Shown here piece by piece: positions 57,222 to 64,000 of a stretch of 64,000 nucleotides of DNA. The notes below the pieces were generated by a model. It worked only from the letters and a program-made list of their open reading frames with translations, was not told the DNA's origin and ran no database searches. Source of the stretch: Armatimonadota bacterium (lineage in GTDB: Bacteria > Sysuimicrobiota > Sysuimicrobiia > Sysuimicrobiales > Kaftiobacteriaceae); the NCBI GenBank assembly GCA_031459765.1, contig JAVKHY010000001.1:372050-436049 (forward strand), in the 5' to 3' direction. A program made the position numbers and the translations under genes. The number at the start of each line of letters is the position of its first letter. Within the stretch, counting starts at the first letter, position 1.

Positions 57222-58679
57222 ATGGGCGTCACACTGCGCAGATTTCGACCGACCGCCTCCGACCCGTGGGATCAGGTCAAGGCGGCGCATCTGTTGAACC
57301 GCGCCGGTTTCGGCGGCACGCCGGAGGAGGTGGCGCGTCTGGCGGCCCTGCCGGTGGAGGCCGCCGTCGAGGAACTCCTGAACTTCGAAAGCGTGCCGGA
57401 ATCGTTCCCCGCCCCCGACTTCACCGAACTGCATGGGATGGAGGACGAGCTGCGGCGGTTGCGGCGGGACCGGGCACCGGAGGCCGCGCTGCGCTCCATG
57501 GTCCAGCGGATCAACCGGGCCAACATCGTCAAGTTCCAGGAGCTGCGGAGGTCCTGGGTGCGCCGCATGATCGAGACCCGCCGGCCGCTGCAGGAGAAGC
57601 TCGTCCTCTTCTGGCACGGGCACCTGGTCTCCGGGCTGCCCGAGACGCGCGTCGCCGAGCACATGGCGATGCAGCTGGAACTGTTCCGCCGCATGGCGGC
57701 GGGCAACTTCAAGGAGCTCATCCTCGCCGTTTCCCGCGATCCGGCGATGCTGAGCTACCTGGACAACAACACCAACCGCAAAGGGAAGCCCAACGAGAAC
57801 TACGCCCGGGAGCTGCTCGAGCTGTTCACCATGGGCGTCGGCCACTACACCGAGCAGGACGTGAGGGAAGCGGCCCGCGCCTTCACGGGATGGACCTTCG
57901 TCGGCAACGAGTTCGTCTTCCGGCGCGACCAGCACGACGACGGGGTCAAGACCTTCCTGGGGCGCACGGGGAATTGGGACGGGACCGACATCATCGACAT
58001 CATCTTCGAGCACCCGGCCACGGCCCGCTTCCTGCCCCGGAAGCTGTGGGCGTTCTTTGCCTATCCCTCGCCGGAGGAGAGCGTGGTGGAGGCGCTGGCG
58101 GCGGAGTTCCGCCGCCAGCGCTGGGAGATCAAGCCGGTGCTGCGGATGATCTTCCTCTCCGAGGCGTTCTTCTCGCCGCAGGCCATCCGCAGCCGGATCA
58201 AGAGCCCGGCCGAGCTGGTCGTCGGCGCCGTCCGCCTGACCGGCGCGACGGTCCCCGACGAGGCGCTGGTGCGGGCGATGGACCTCATGGGTCAGCGGCT
58301 GCTGTACCCGCCCAACGTCGGAGGCTGGCCGCAGGGGCGAAGGTGGATCAATACGGCCACGGTGCTCGTCCGCTACAATCTCGGCGGGCTGCTGCTGTAC
58401 GGAACGATGCCCGGGATGCCCCGCCGGCGCGCGGCCCCGGGGCCGGTGGATCATCTCCTCGACGCCGACCGGATAAGGACCGCCGGGGACGTCGTCGATC
58501 AACTCGTGGCCCGCTTCCTCCAGAGTCCGCTGGACGGCCGACGGCGCTGGGCACTGCTGCGCGCCTTCGGGACAAACCGCGAGGACACCCCGTGGCGGCC
58601 GGACGGGGTGGCGTCCCGGGCGCAACTGCGCAGCGCCGCGCACCTGATCATGAGCATGCCCGAGTTCCAGCTGCACTGA
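57222..58679 (+). CDS. DUF1800 family protein
   Basis: A 485-aa protein of the DUF1800 family. It has KAAHLLNRAGFGGTPEEVARLA near the N-terminus, then LVLFWHGHLVSG, MLSYLDNNTNRKGKPNENYARELLELFTMGVGHYTEQDVREAARAFTGW, and LYPPNVGGWPQGRRWI near the end. DUF1800 proteins are nearly always encoded with a DUF1501 partner, as here (13 nt upstream of it), and are exported or periplasmic in other bacteria. This copy shows no convincing signal peptide at its N-terminus. The function is unknown. Confidence 0.9.
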   Translation: MGVTLRRFRPTASDPWDQVKAAHLLNRAGFGGTPEEVARLAALPVEAAVEELLNFESVPESFPAPDFTELHGMEDELRRLRRDRAPEAALRSMVQRINRANIVKFQELRRSWVRRMIETRRPLQEKLVLFWHGHLVSGLPETRVAEHMAMQLELFRRMAAGNFKELILAVSRDPAMLSYLDNNTNRKGKPNENYARELLELFTMGVGHYTEQDVREAARAFTGWTFVGNEFVFRRDQHDDGVKTFLGRTGNWDGTDIIDIIFEHPATARFLPRKLWAFFAYPSPEESVVEALAAEFRRQRWEIKPVLRMIFLSEAFFSPQAIRSRIKSPAELVVGAVRLTGATVPDEALVRAMDLMGQRLLYPPNVGGWPQGRRWINTATVLVRYNLGGLLLYGTMPGMPRRRAAPGPVDHLLDADRIRTAGDVVDQLVARFLQSPLDGRRRWALLRAFGTNREDTPWRPDGVASRAQLRSAAHLIMSMPEFQLH

Positions 58680-58692
58680 CGGGAGGAAGGCG

Positions 58693-59955
58693 ATGATCCG
58701 GGGGATGACCCGTCGGGAGTTCATCAAGAAGGGGATGACGCTGGTCGCCGTGGGTTGGACGGCGCCCTCCTTTCTCACCCGCACCGCCCTGGCCGTGAAC
58801 AACCCCTGGGACCTGGCGCAGGTCGTCAGCCGGCCGGGCGTTCCCGACGACCGCATCCTCGTCGTGGTGCAGATGGGCGGCGGCAACGACGGCCTGAACA
58901 CCGTGGTGCCTTTTGGCGACGACGCCTACTACCGCGCCCGTCCCACCCTGGCCGTGCCGCAGAAGGACGTGCTGCGGATCACCGACGACCTCGGCCTGCA
59001 CCCGGGGCTCGCTCCGCTCAAGGAGCTCTACGACCGCGGCGCCATGGCCATCGTGCAGGGCGTCGGGTATCCCAACCCCAGCCGCTCCCACTTCAGGTCG
59101 ATGGAGATCTGGCACACCGCCGATCCGGAGGGGCGCATCGTCCGCTATGGCTGGATCGGCCGGTACTTCGACAGCAACTGTCCGGTGTGTGAGCGCCCCA
59201 CAGTCGGGGTGAACATCGGTCCGGCCATGCCGCTGGCGTTGCAGGCGGAAAGCGGTGTGGGCGTCAGCCTGGAGAACCCCGAAGCCTTCCAATGGGTGGC
59301 CGGCTTCGACGGAATCGGCGCGAAGGAAGAGCTGGAGCTCTTCCGCCTGCTCAACGCCCCGGCGCCCAACGAACCCGGGACAATCGACTTTCTGCGCCAC
59401 ACGGCGATGAACGCCTACCTGTCGAGCGAGCAGGTCCGTGGCGCGGTCGGCGCTTACAAAGGCGGCATTGAGTATCCAAACACGCCGTTTGCGGCCAGCC
59501 TCCGCCTCATCGCGCAGATGATCGCGGGCCGCCTCGCCACCAAGGTGTACTACGCGCACCTGACGGGGTTCGACACCCACAGCGCCCAACGCGGGGTCCA
59601 TGAGAACCTGCTGGAACAGCTGGCGGGAGGGGTGGCCGCGTTCTACCGGGATCTGGAGGCGCAGGGGAACGCCGAGCGGGTGCTGGTGCTCGCCTTTTCC
59701 GAGTTCGGTCGGCGCGTCGCCGAGAACGGCAGCCGCGGTACGGACCACGGCACCGCGGCGCCGATGTTCCTCTTCGGGAAAGGACTCAAAGGCGGCCTCT
59801 ACGGTCGGCAGCCCAGCCTGACCGACCTCGCGGACGGCGATCTCAAGCACGCCATCGACTTCCGCTCGGTGTACGCCACCGTGCTGGACCGCTGGCTGGG
59901 CGCCGACCCGCAGAAGATTCTCGGCCACAACTTCGAGCGGGTCGGGTTCCTCTAG
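58693..59955 (+). CDS. DUF1501 family protein with Tat-type signal
   Basis: A 420-aa protein. The N-terminus MTRREFIKKGMTLVAVGW is a twin-arginine signal (R-R-x-F-I-K), so export is in folded form. The DUF1501 core follows: RILVVVQMGGGNDGLNTVVPF, GIAPLKELYDRGAM-type region, YPNPSRSHFRSMEIWHTAD, and LVLAFSEFGRRVAENGSRGTDHGTAAPMFLFGKGLKGG. The Asp/His-rich sulfatase-like layout suggests a metal-dependent fold related to alkaline phosphatases. It is paired with the DUF1800 gene and convergent with the dipeptidase gene, with 2 nt between stops. Confidence 0.92.
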   Translation: MIRGMTRREFIKKGMTLVAVGWTAPSFLTRTALAVNNPWDLAQVVSRPGVPDDRILVVVQMGGGNDGLNTVVPFGDDAYYRARPTLAVPQKDVLRITDDLGLHPGLAPLKELYDRGAMAIVQGVGYPNPSRSHFRSMEIWHTADPEGRIVRYGWIGRYFDSNCPVCERPTVGVNIGPAMPLALQAESGVGVSLENPEAFQWVAGFDGIGAKEELELFRLLNAPAPNEPGTIDFLRHTAMNAYLSSEQVRGAVGAYKGGIEYPNTPFAASLRLIAQMIAGRLATKVYYAHLTGFDTHSAQRGVHENLLEQLAGGVAAFYRDLEAQGNAERVLVLAFSEFGRRVAENGSRGTDHGTAAPMFLFGKGLKGGLYGRQPSLTDLADGDLKHAIDFRSVYATVLDRWLGADPQKILGHNFERVGFL

Positions 59956-59957
59956 GC

Positions 59958-61034
59958 TCAGGCGCCCCAGGTCATGCGGAGCACCCGGACCCAGTTGGCG
60001 TGGGCCAGTTTGCGCAGGTCTTCTCCGGTGTACCCGCGGGCGGCGAGTGCCCCCATGAGCCGGGGCAGGCCGGTCGCATCGCCGATCTCGGCGGGGATGA
60101 TGGCCCCGTCGAAGTCCGACCCGAAGGCCACGCCGTCGATGCCCATGCGCTGCACCAGGTAATCGATGTGCTCCACCAGGCGCAGGATGGGCGTGTTGCG
60201 GTCGCGTCCGCCGTCGGCGCGCAGAAACCCCACATGGAAGTTCACGCCGACCACCCCGCCGCTGTCGCGGATGGCGTCCAGCTGCCGGTCGGTGAGATTC
60301 CGCGGCGACGGGGTCAGGGCGTAGGCGTTGGAGTGCGTGGCCACCAGCGGGGCGTCGCTGATCGCGGCCACGTCCCAGAACCCCCGCTCGGTGATGTGGG
60401 AGAGGTCGATCATGACCCGCCGCCGGTTGAGCTGTCGGATGAGCCGCCTGCCCAGGTCGGTCAGTCCCGGCCCGGTATCCGGCGGGTGGGGGAACTTGAA
60501 CGGCACGCCCTGGGCGAAGCGGTTGCGGCGGGCGTGGGTGAGACCCACCGAGCGCAGGCCGGCGGCATAGAATACCTCGAGGGCGTGGCCCTCGGCGTCC
60601 AGAGGTTCGGCGCCCTCGAAGTGCAGGACCATGGCGAAGATGCCGGCTTCAAGGCAGTGCTGCAGTTCCGCCGCAGTCCGGACGATGCGGACCTGGCCCT
60701 CCGACGCCTGTTCCAGCGCCAGCAGGCGTCCCAGGTAGCCCAGGGCGGCCGACTGCGCGTATTCTAGCGCCATGGGTTCGGGCCAGCTCTTCTCGTCGCC
60801 ATAGGTGCGGAGGACCACCTCGGCCTGGGCGGGATCGGTCACGGCGGTCTCCGGGAGGCCGGGATCGCGGATGTAGACGGCAAAGAAGCCGCCCCCCAGG
60901 CCTCCCTCCCGAGCCCGCGGCAGATCGATGTGTCCGACGGCGCTTCGCTCGAAGAACGACCGCCCGGTCTGCGCCAGGCTCAAGACGGTGTCGTTGTGCC
61001 CGTCGAAGATCGGCGGATAGGTTGACGACGGCAT
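59958..61034 (-). CDS. M19 membrane dipeptidase family protein
   Basis: A 358-aa zinc peptidase of the renal-dipeptidase family. Metal ligands His13 and Asp15 are in PIFDGHNDTVLSL, the bridging Glu is in MVLHFEGAEPLD, and the His ligands are in VMIDLSHITERGFWDV and VATHSNAYALTPSPRNLTD. The C-terminal FGSDFDGAIIP is also typical. Members hydrolyse dipeptides with D-residues or beta-lactam-like substrates. ATG 61034 follows GGAGGAG. A start at 61076 would add 14 Arg-rich residues and is rejected. Confidence 0.92.
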   Translation of the reverse strand: MPSSTYPPIFDGHNDTVLSLAQTGRSFFERSAVGHIDLPRAREGGLGGGFFAVYIRDPGLPETAVTDPAQAEVVLRTYGDEKSWPEPMALEYAQSAALGYLGRLLALEQASEGQVRIVRTAAELQHCLEAGIFAMVLHFEGAEPLDAEGHALEVFYAAGLRSVGLTHARRNRFAQGVPFKFPHPPDTGPGLTDLGRRLIRQLNRRRVMIDLSHITERGFWDVAAISDAPLVATHSNAYALTPSPRNLTDRQLDAIRDSGGVVGVNFHVGFLRADGGRDRNTPILRLVEHIDYLVQRMGIDGVAFGSDFDGAIIPAEIGDATGLPRLMGALAARGYTGEDLRKLAHANWVRVLRMTWGA

Positions 61035-61179
61035 AGGCAGACTCCTCCGCAACCGAGCCCTGGGTCGTCTGTACACTATGCTGTGGACCGCGCCGATCCT
61101 TCAATCCGACCGGTGCCCTGGGGGGCAGGCCGTGTAAATTGGCGGGCAGAAGAGCCTAGGGGGAACAGCGAGGCAGACG

Positions 61180-61986
61180 ATGGCATCGAAGTTTGTGGAG
61201 ACGGCGGTCGGGGCCGCACAGCAGGCGGGGGAGCTGCTTCTGACGATGCTCCCCGAGGCCCGCGCCAGCAAGGAGATCCGCACCAAACGCACTCCCGCCG
61301 ACCTGGTCACGCGGGCCGACCGGATGTCGGAAGACCTCATCGTGGGGGTCCTGCGCGCGCGCTTCCCCGATCACGGCATCCTCGCCGAGGAGGGGTCCTT
61401 CCACCCTGGCGCGGAGTACCGCTGGATCATCGACCCTCTGGACGGCACGACGAACTTCGCCCACGGCCTGCCGCTGTTCTGCGTGTCCATCGGGCTGGAA
61501 CACCGGGGCCGCGTGATCGCCGGCGTTGTCTTCCACCCGCCGTCGGGCGAGCTGTTCTATGCCGACCGCGGAAAAGGCGCCTTCCTCCGCCGCGCCGGCA
61601 CGGCGCAGCGGCTCCGCGTCTCACGGATCGACCGGGTCGCCCAGGCCGTCGTGGCCACCGGGTTGCCCTACGATATCCGGGACACCGGCAACAACATCGA
61701 CCACATCGGGAGGTTGTGCCGGACGGCGATCGAGGTGCGCATCCTGGGCGCCGCGGCGCTGCACCTGGCCTACGTCGCCGCCGGCCGGCTCGACGCCTTC
61801 TGGGAACCCGCCCTCAATCCCTGGGATATCGCCGCCGGAGCGCTGCTGGTCGAAGAAGCCGGCGGACGCGTCACGCACATGAGCGGTACGCCCTTCGACG
61901 TGGATTGTCGCGACGTGCTCGCCTCAAACGGCTCCGTGCACGACGAGATGGTGAAGTTGCTGGGTGGCCGGTCGAGCAAGGACTAG
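61180..61986 (+). CDS. inositol monophosphatase family protein
   Basis: A 268-aa metal-dependent phosphatase. Motifs are AEEGS (metal Glu), WIIDPLDGTTNFAHGLPLFCVSIGL (catalytic Asp cluster), and WDIAAGALLVEEAGGRVTHMSG. The fold covers the whole protein. Substrates in the family are inositol phosphates, histidinol phosphate, fructose-1,6-bisphosphate or PAP. GAGG precedes the ATG by about 8 nt. It stands alone between the dipeptidase and a convergent small membrane protein. Confidence 0.93.
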   Translation: MASKFVETAVGAAQQAGELLLTMLPEARASKEIRTKRTPADLVTRADRMSEDLIVGVLRARFPDHGILAEEGSFHPGAEYRWIIDPLDGTTNFAHGLPLFCVSIGLEHRGRVIAGVVFHPPSGELFYADRGKGAFLRRAGTAQRLRVSRIDRVAQAVVATGLPYDIRDTGNNIDHIGRLCRTAIEVRILGAAALHLAYVAAGRLDAFWEPALNPWDIAAGALLVEEAGGRVTHMSGTPFDVDCRDVLASNGSVHDEMVKLLGGRSSKD

Positions 61987-62106
61987 CCGGCCAGTCTCCC
62001 GCGAGGTGCCGACCGCCTGGTCCTTTCGGTCAGGGCAAATGGACGTTTCCGCGGCGGCCCGCCTGCTGGGGCTGGCCGCGGCGATCAGGCTGGAACGGTC
62101 TTGTCG

Positions 62107-62394
62107 CTAGCGGATGACATCCCTGAGCACCGGGATGAGGATGGAGCCCAGGATGAAGGTGAGCAACCAGTGGAACTGCGCGCTGGTCTGGCGGCGGTGG
62201 TCCAGGAGCTCCGACCGGAGGCCGGCAATCTCGGCGCTGAGGCGCTGCTCGAGGGAGGCGAGGCGCTGCTCGAGGGAGCCAAACCGCTGGTCGATCGACC
62301 CAAAGTGCTGATCGATTGACCCGAGACGGCGGCTGATCTCCTCGTAGGCGCCCTCCAGCCGGGCCATGCGGACCTCGATGTGTTCTGCCGCCAT
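62107..62394 (-). CDS. small coiled-coil protein with C-terminal membrane segment
   Basis: A 95-aa protein (ATG 62394, with GGAG directly before it, closer than usual). A heptad coiled coil covers about residues 5-60, built of near-identical 7-residue units IDQHFGS, IDQRFGS, LEQRLAS, LEQRLSA. A membrane segment follows (WLLTFILGSILIPVLRDVI), so the protein would be tail-anchored with the coil in the cytoplasm. No family is recognised. Similar proteins occur scattered in GC-rich bacteria as hypotheticals. Longer upstream starts are Arg-rich and rejected. Confidence 0.65.
   Translation of the reverse strand: MAAEHIEVRMARLEGAYEEISRRLGSIDQHFGSIDQRFGSLEQRLASLEQRLSAEIAGLRSELLDHRRQTSAQFHWLLTFILGSILIPVLRDVIR
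62240..62325. repeat. tandem 21-nt units coding the coiled coil
   Basis: Four adjacent 21-nt units encode the 7-residue repeats IDQHFGS/IDQRFGS/LEQRLAS/LEQRLSA. The two later units are nearly identical at the DNA level (each has GCTGCTCGAGGGA on the plus strand). Unit number may vary by slippage. Confidence 0.55.
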
Positions 62395-62483
62395 CTCCGT
62401 TGATGATATCACTCGCCGGGGTTTGAGGCTCTGCCCTGTACGGGTCAGTGGCGGAGGCTTCATCGGTTGATGGGTGGTCACGG

Positions 62484-62512
62484 TTGACAGTCCGCCGGCC
62501 TGTCCGTAGGAT
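62484..62512 (+). promoter_or_regulatory. promoter for the TetR-family gene
   Basis: A perfect TTGACA at 62484-62489, 17-nt spacer, TAGGAT at 62507-62512. Transcription would start at about 62519, at the edge of the palindromic operator. Confidence 0.6.
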
Positions 62513-62520
62513 GGCAGGTA

Positions 62521-62540
62521 TAGACCGACGCGTCGGTCTA
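62521..62540. promoter_or_regulatory. perfect 20-bp palindrome, likely TetR operator
   Basis: TAGACCGACG followed by its exact complement CGTCGGTCTA, with no spacer, 8 nt before the regulator's ATG and just downstream of the -10 box. Binding of a TetR dimer here would block transcription, i.e. autorepression. TAGACCGACxxGTCGGT-like half sites are known operators of this family. Confidence 0.8.
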
Positions 62541-62548
62541 ACCCCGCC

Positions 62549-63151
62549 ATGGCCCGATCCACAGCGGAAGCCGCGACCAGGGACCGCATCCTGACGGCCG
62601 CCGTGGAGGTCTTCGCCCGCAAGGGCTACCACGGAGCCGGTGTCGAGGACATCGTCCAGGCTTCCAGGACCTCCAAGGGGGCCTTTTACCACTACTTCCC
62701 CAGCAAGCAGGCAATCTTCCTCACCCTCATGGACGACCTGGCCGCCCTGGTGGAGCAGAGCGTGGAGGCGGCGATTTCCTCCGAACGCGGAGCGATGGCG
62801 AAGGTGGAGGCGGCCCTGCGCGTGGTCGTGGAGACCGCCGCACGGCAGCGCGACCTGGCCAGGATCCTGCTGGTCGAGGCCGTGGGGTTGGGGCCGGAGC
62901 TCGAAGAAAAACGCCTGGAGATCCACCGCCGGTTCGCCCGCCTCATCCAGCGGCACCTCGACCGCGCGGTCCAGGAAGGCTCCATTCCGGCCCAGGACAC
63001 CGCCCTTGTCTCCCAGGCCTGGATCGGCGCGCTGAACGAGCTGATCTCCCAGTGGCTTGTTTCTGGGCGTCAGCAGCTCCCTGTCCGGTTGCCCGAGCTG
63101 CGCGCTCTTCTGTTGAGGAGCATCGGGGCCAGGACAGGCGGAGGACCCTAG
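62549..63151 (+). CDS. TetR-family transcriptional regulator
   Basis: A 200-aa regulator. The N-terminal HTH is RDRILTAAVEVFARKGYHGAGVEDIVQASRTSKGAFYHYFPSKQAIFLTLMDD, the classical TetR pattern. The C-terminal ligand-binding helices run from about residue 75. No ribosome-binding site is seen before the ATG, which suggests weak or leader-short translation. It is followed 4 nt later by the PNPOx-like gene and then the NMT1-like binding protein, which it may control. The effector is unknown. Confidence 0.93.
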   Translation: MARSTAEAATRDRILTAAVEVFARKGYHGAGVEDIVQASRTSKGAFYHYFPSKQAIFLTLMDDLAALVEQSVEAAISSERGAMAKVEAALRVVVETAARQRDLARILLVEAVGLGPELEEKRLEIHRRFARLIQRHLDRAVQEGSIPAQDTALVSQAWIGALNELISQWLVSGRQQLPVRLPELRALLLRSIGARTGGGP

Positions 63152-63155
63152 GGTC

Positions 63156-63620
63156 ATGGCCGAGGCGCGGCTCGACGTGCAGACGATCCTGGCTGCGGCG
63201 CGGGGATACCTCGCGCGGCGACACGTCTGCACCTTTGCCACCAGCCAGGACGACGTGCCCTGGGCGGCCTCGGGATTCTACGTGGCGCGGGAGCTGGACA
63301 TCTTCACCTGCCAGCGGAAGGACGCCCGCACCCTGGCCCAGATGCTGGCCAATCCGCGGGTCGGCTTCGCCGTGGACGATCGCACGACGGGGGCCTGGCT
63401 GCAGGCCCTGGGCACGGCCCGCCCGGCGACGACGGAGGAAGAGGCCTGGGCCCGGGAGGCGCTGCGGCGCGCCGCCCCCGAGTTCACGGCACACTTCTCC
63501 AACCCCGACTACCCGGTGCTGGCGGTGCTCGTCGGCGAGTTCACATTCATCGATCGGGCCGCGGGGATCGTCCCGCGGCAGCATCTGATTCTGGGGCCGG
63601 GGGGATGGAGGTTCGCATGA
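63156..63620 (+). CDS. pyridoxamine-5'-phosphate-oxidase-like (split-barrel) protein
   Basis: A 154-aa protein with the split-barrel FMN-binding fold: LARRHVCTFATSQDDVPWAASGFYVAREL, then DIFTCQRKDARTLAQMLANPRVGFAV and LQALGTARPATTEEE. The family covers flavin-, heme- or F420-dependent oxidoreductases. Substrate is unknown. Its stop overlaps the ATG of the binding-protein gene (ATGA). Confidence 0.82.
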   Translation: MAEARLDVQTILAAARGYLARRHVCTFATSQDDVPWAASGFYVARELDIFTCQRKDARTLAQMLANPRVGFAVDDRTTGAWLQALGTARPATTEEEAWAREALRRAAPEFTAHFSNPDYPVLAVLVGEFTFIDRAAGIVPRQHLILGPGGWRFA

Positions 63621-64000
63621 ACGGAGCTTCCGGAAGTCAAAGACCGCGCATCATCCTGATGGCGGCGGCGGGGATCCTCGTCGCGGCCCTGGCCACGCCG
63701 GGAGCGGCGCTGGGCCAGAACCCGCCGCCGACAAAACTCAGAGTCGTCCACGTGCCGGTGCTCATCTTCGCCCCGCTGTACGTGGCCATCGAACGCGGCT
63801 ACTTCGCGCAGCAGGGGCTGGAGGTCGAACTGGTGAGCACCCCCGGCGGCGTCTCCTCTTTCGTGGTGCTGGCCAGCGGCCGGGCGGAAGTTGTCGTCGG
63901 AGGGCTGGGCGCCGCCCTGTTCAACGCCGCGGCGCGCGGCCTCGACTTCAAGGTCGTCGGCCCCGTGCACATGGAGAAGCCGCCGGTGAGTACGCCGCTG
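63617..64000 (+). CDS. NMT1/THI5-like ABC substrate-binding protein (cut by window edge)
   Basis: The first 128 codons of an exported binding protein. Signal peptide about residues 1-33 (IILMAAAGILVAALATPGAALG). The mature part KLRVVHVPVLIFAPLYVAIERGYFAQQGLEVELVSTPGG, then ASGRAEVVVGGLGAALFNAAARGLDFKVVG, is the SsuA/THI5-type start, used for nitrate, sulfonate, pyrimidine or thiamine-precursor uptake. ATG 63617 overlaps the preceding stop (ATGA). The permease and ATPase would be expected beyond the window. Confidence 0.85.
   Translation, partial: MNGASGSQRPRIILMAAAGILVAALATPGAALGQNPPPTKLRVVHVPVLIFAPLYVAIERGYFAQQGLEVELVSTPGGVSSFVVLASGRAEVVVGGLGAALFNAAARGLDFKVVGPVHMEKPPVSTPL

Noticed and set aside
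55716..58901. Minus-strand open frame of 1061 codons opposite the ABC-2 and DUF1800 genes
   Set aside because: Low-complexity Gly/Arg/His translation with no domain; the plus-strand genes have full family motifs and proper overlaps.
62040..62111. Short plus-strand frame starting MDVSAAARLLGLAAA, resembling the first helix of an excisionase-type HTH
   Set aside because: Only about 24 codons, no ribosome-binding site, and it ends before a full HTH; at most a remnant.
1..64000. CRISPR array, rRNA, prophage or replication origin
   Set aside because: No regularly spaced repeats, rRNA-like stretches, phage structural genes or DnaA-box clusters were seen on reading.

Overview
This is a 64 kb window of very GC-rich bacterial chromosome, by eye close to 70 % G+C. 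Genes are dense and there are many 4-nt ATGA/GTGA overlaps. The content is dominated by uptake systems: two complete branched-chain-amino-acid (Liv) type ABC systems, a dipeptide-type ABC set, a TAXI/TRAP system and an NMT1-like binding protein. Alongside are catabolic enzymes, copper proteins and secreted lipoproteins. This suggests a free-living heterotroph from soil, sediment or groundwater, of the kind known mainly from uncultured lineages such as Rokubacteria or CSP1-3. There is no rRNA or ribosomal protein here, so the phylum assignment is only an impression. No CRISPR array, prophage or origin was seen.

Layout. 1-1.6 kb: the edge of an XRE regulator, a PAS-like protein and a TauE-type exporter. 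1.7-11.9 kb: an IclR regulator heads a six-gene minus-strand operon (HMGL-like synthase/lyase, cyclase-type hydrolase, cupin, SDR, 3-hydroxyacyl-CoA dehydrogenase). It diverges from a five-gene Liv transporter, which looks like uptake plus catabolism of one carboxylic or CoA-linked substrate. 11.9-20.4 kb: an eight-gene minus-strand operon with a tiny Os1348/NHLP-like protein, three related secreted proteins, a cytoplasmic unknown, a transglutaminase-like lipoprotein, a small membrane protein and a large PA14/prenyltransferase-fold/vWA lipoprotein carrying a CxxCH motif. It diverges from a 977-aa SARP-like regulator with inverted domain order (20.5-23.5 kb). I regard this locus as the best candidate for an undescribed system.

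23.5-26.9 kb: a copper module (MarR regulator with Cys-rich tail, cupredoxin/beta-propeller protein, Sco protein) diverges from a small cupredoxin across a perfect 12-bp inverted repeat. 26.9-30.1 kb: citramalate synthase with an attenuator-like leader, a frameshifted insertion sequence, and tRNA-Arg(CCT). 30.6-36.9 kb: a second Liv operon ending in a class III aminotransferase. 37.0-37.9 kb: tRNA-Arg with the unusual GCG anticodon, a secreted hypothetical protein, and tRNA-Ser(GCT).

38-41.8 kb: a DUF1844 / YyaL-thioredoxin / DUF309 operon and a Uma2 protein. 41.8-48.7 kb: TAXI-DUF1850-TRAP genes behind dppA-B-C without ATPases. 48.9-55.1 kb: aconitase, a VapC/AbrB toxin-antitoxin pair, and a GNAT - M24 peptidase-like - DUF1028 - UroD-family operon. 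55.1-60 kb: an ABC-2 exporter followed by a DUF1800/DUF1501 pair. 60-64 kb: an M19 dipeptidase, an inositol monophosphatase, a coiled-coil membrane protein, a TetR regulator with a perfect 20-bp palindromic operator, a flavin/PNPOx-like protein and the start of an NMT1-like binding protein cut by the window edge.

All assignments were made by reading translations and motifs by eye. No database search or folding program was run.
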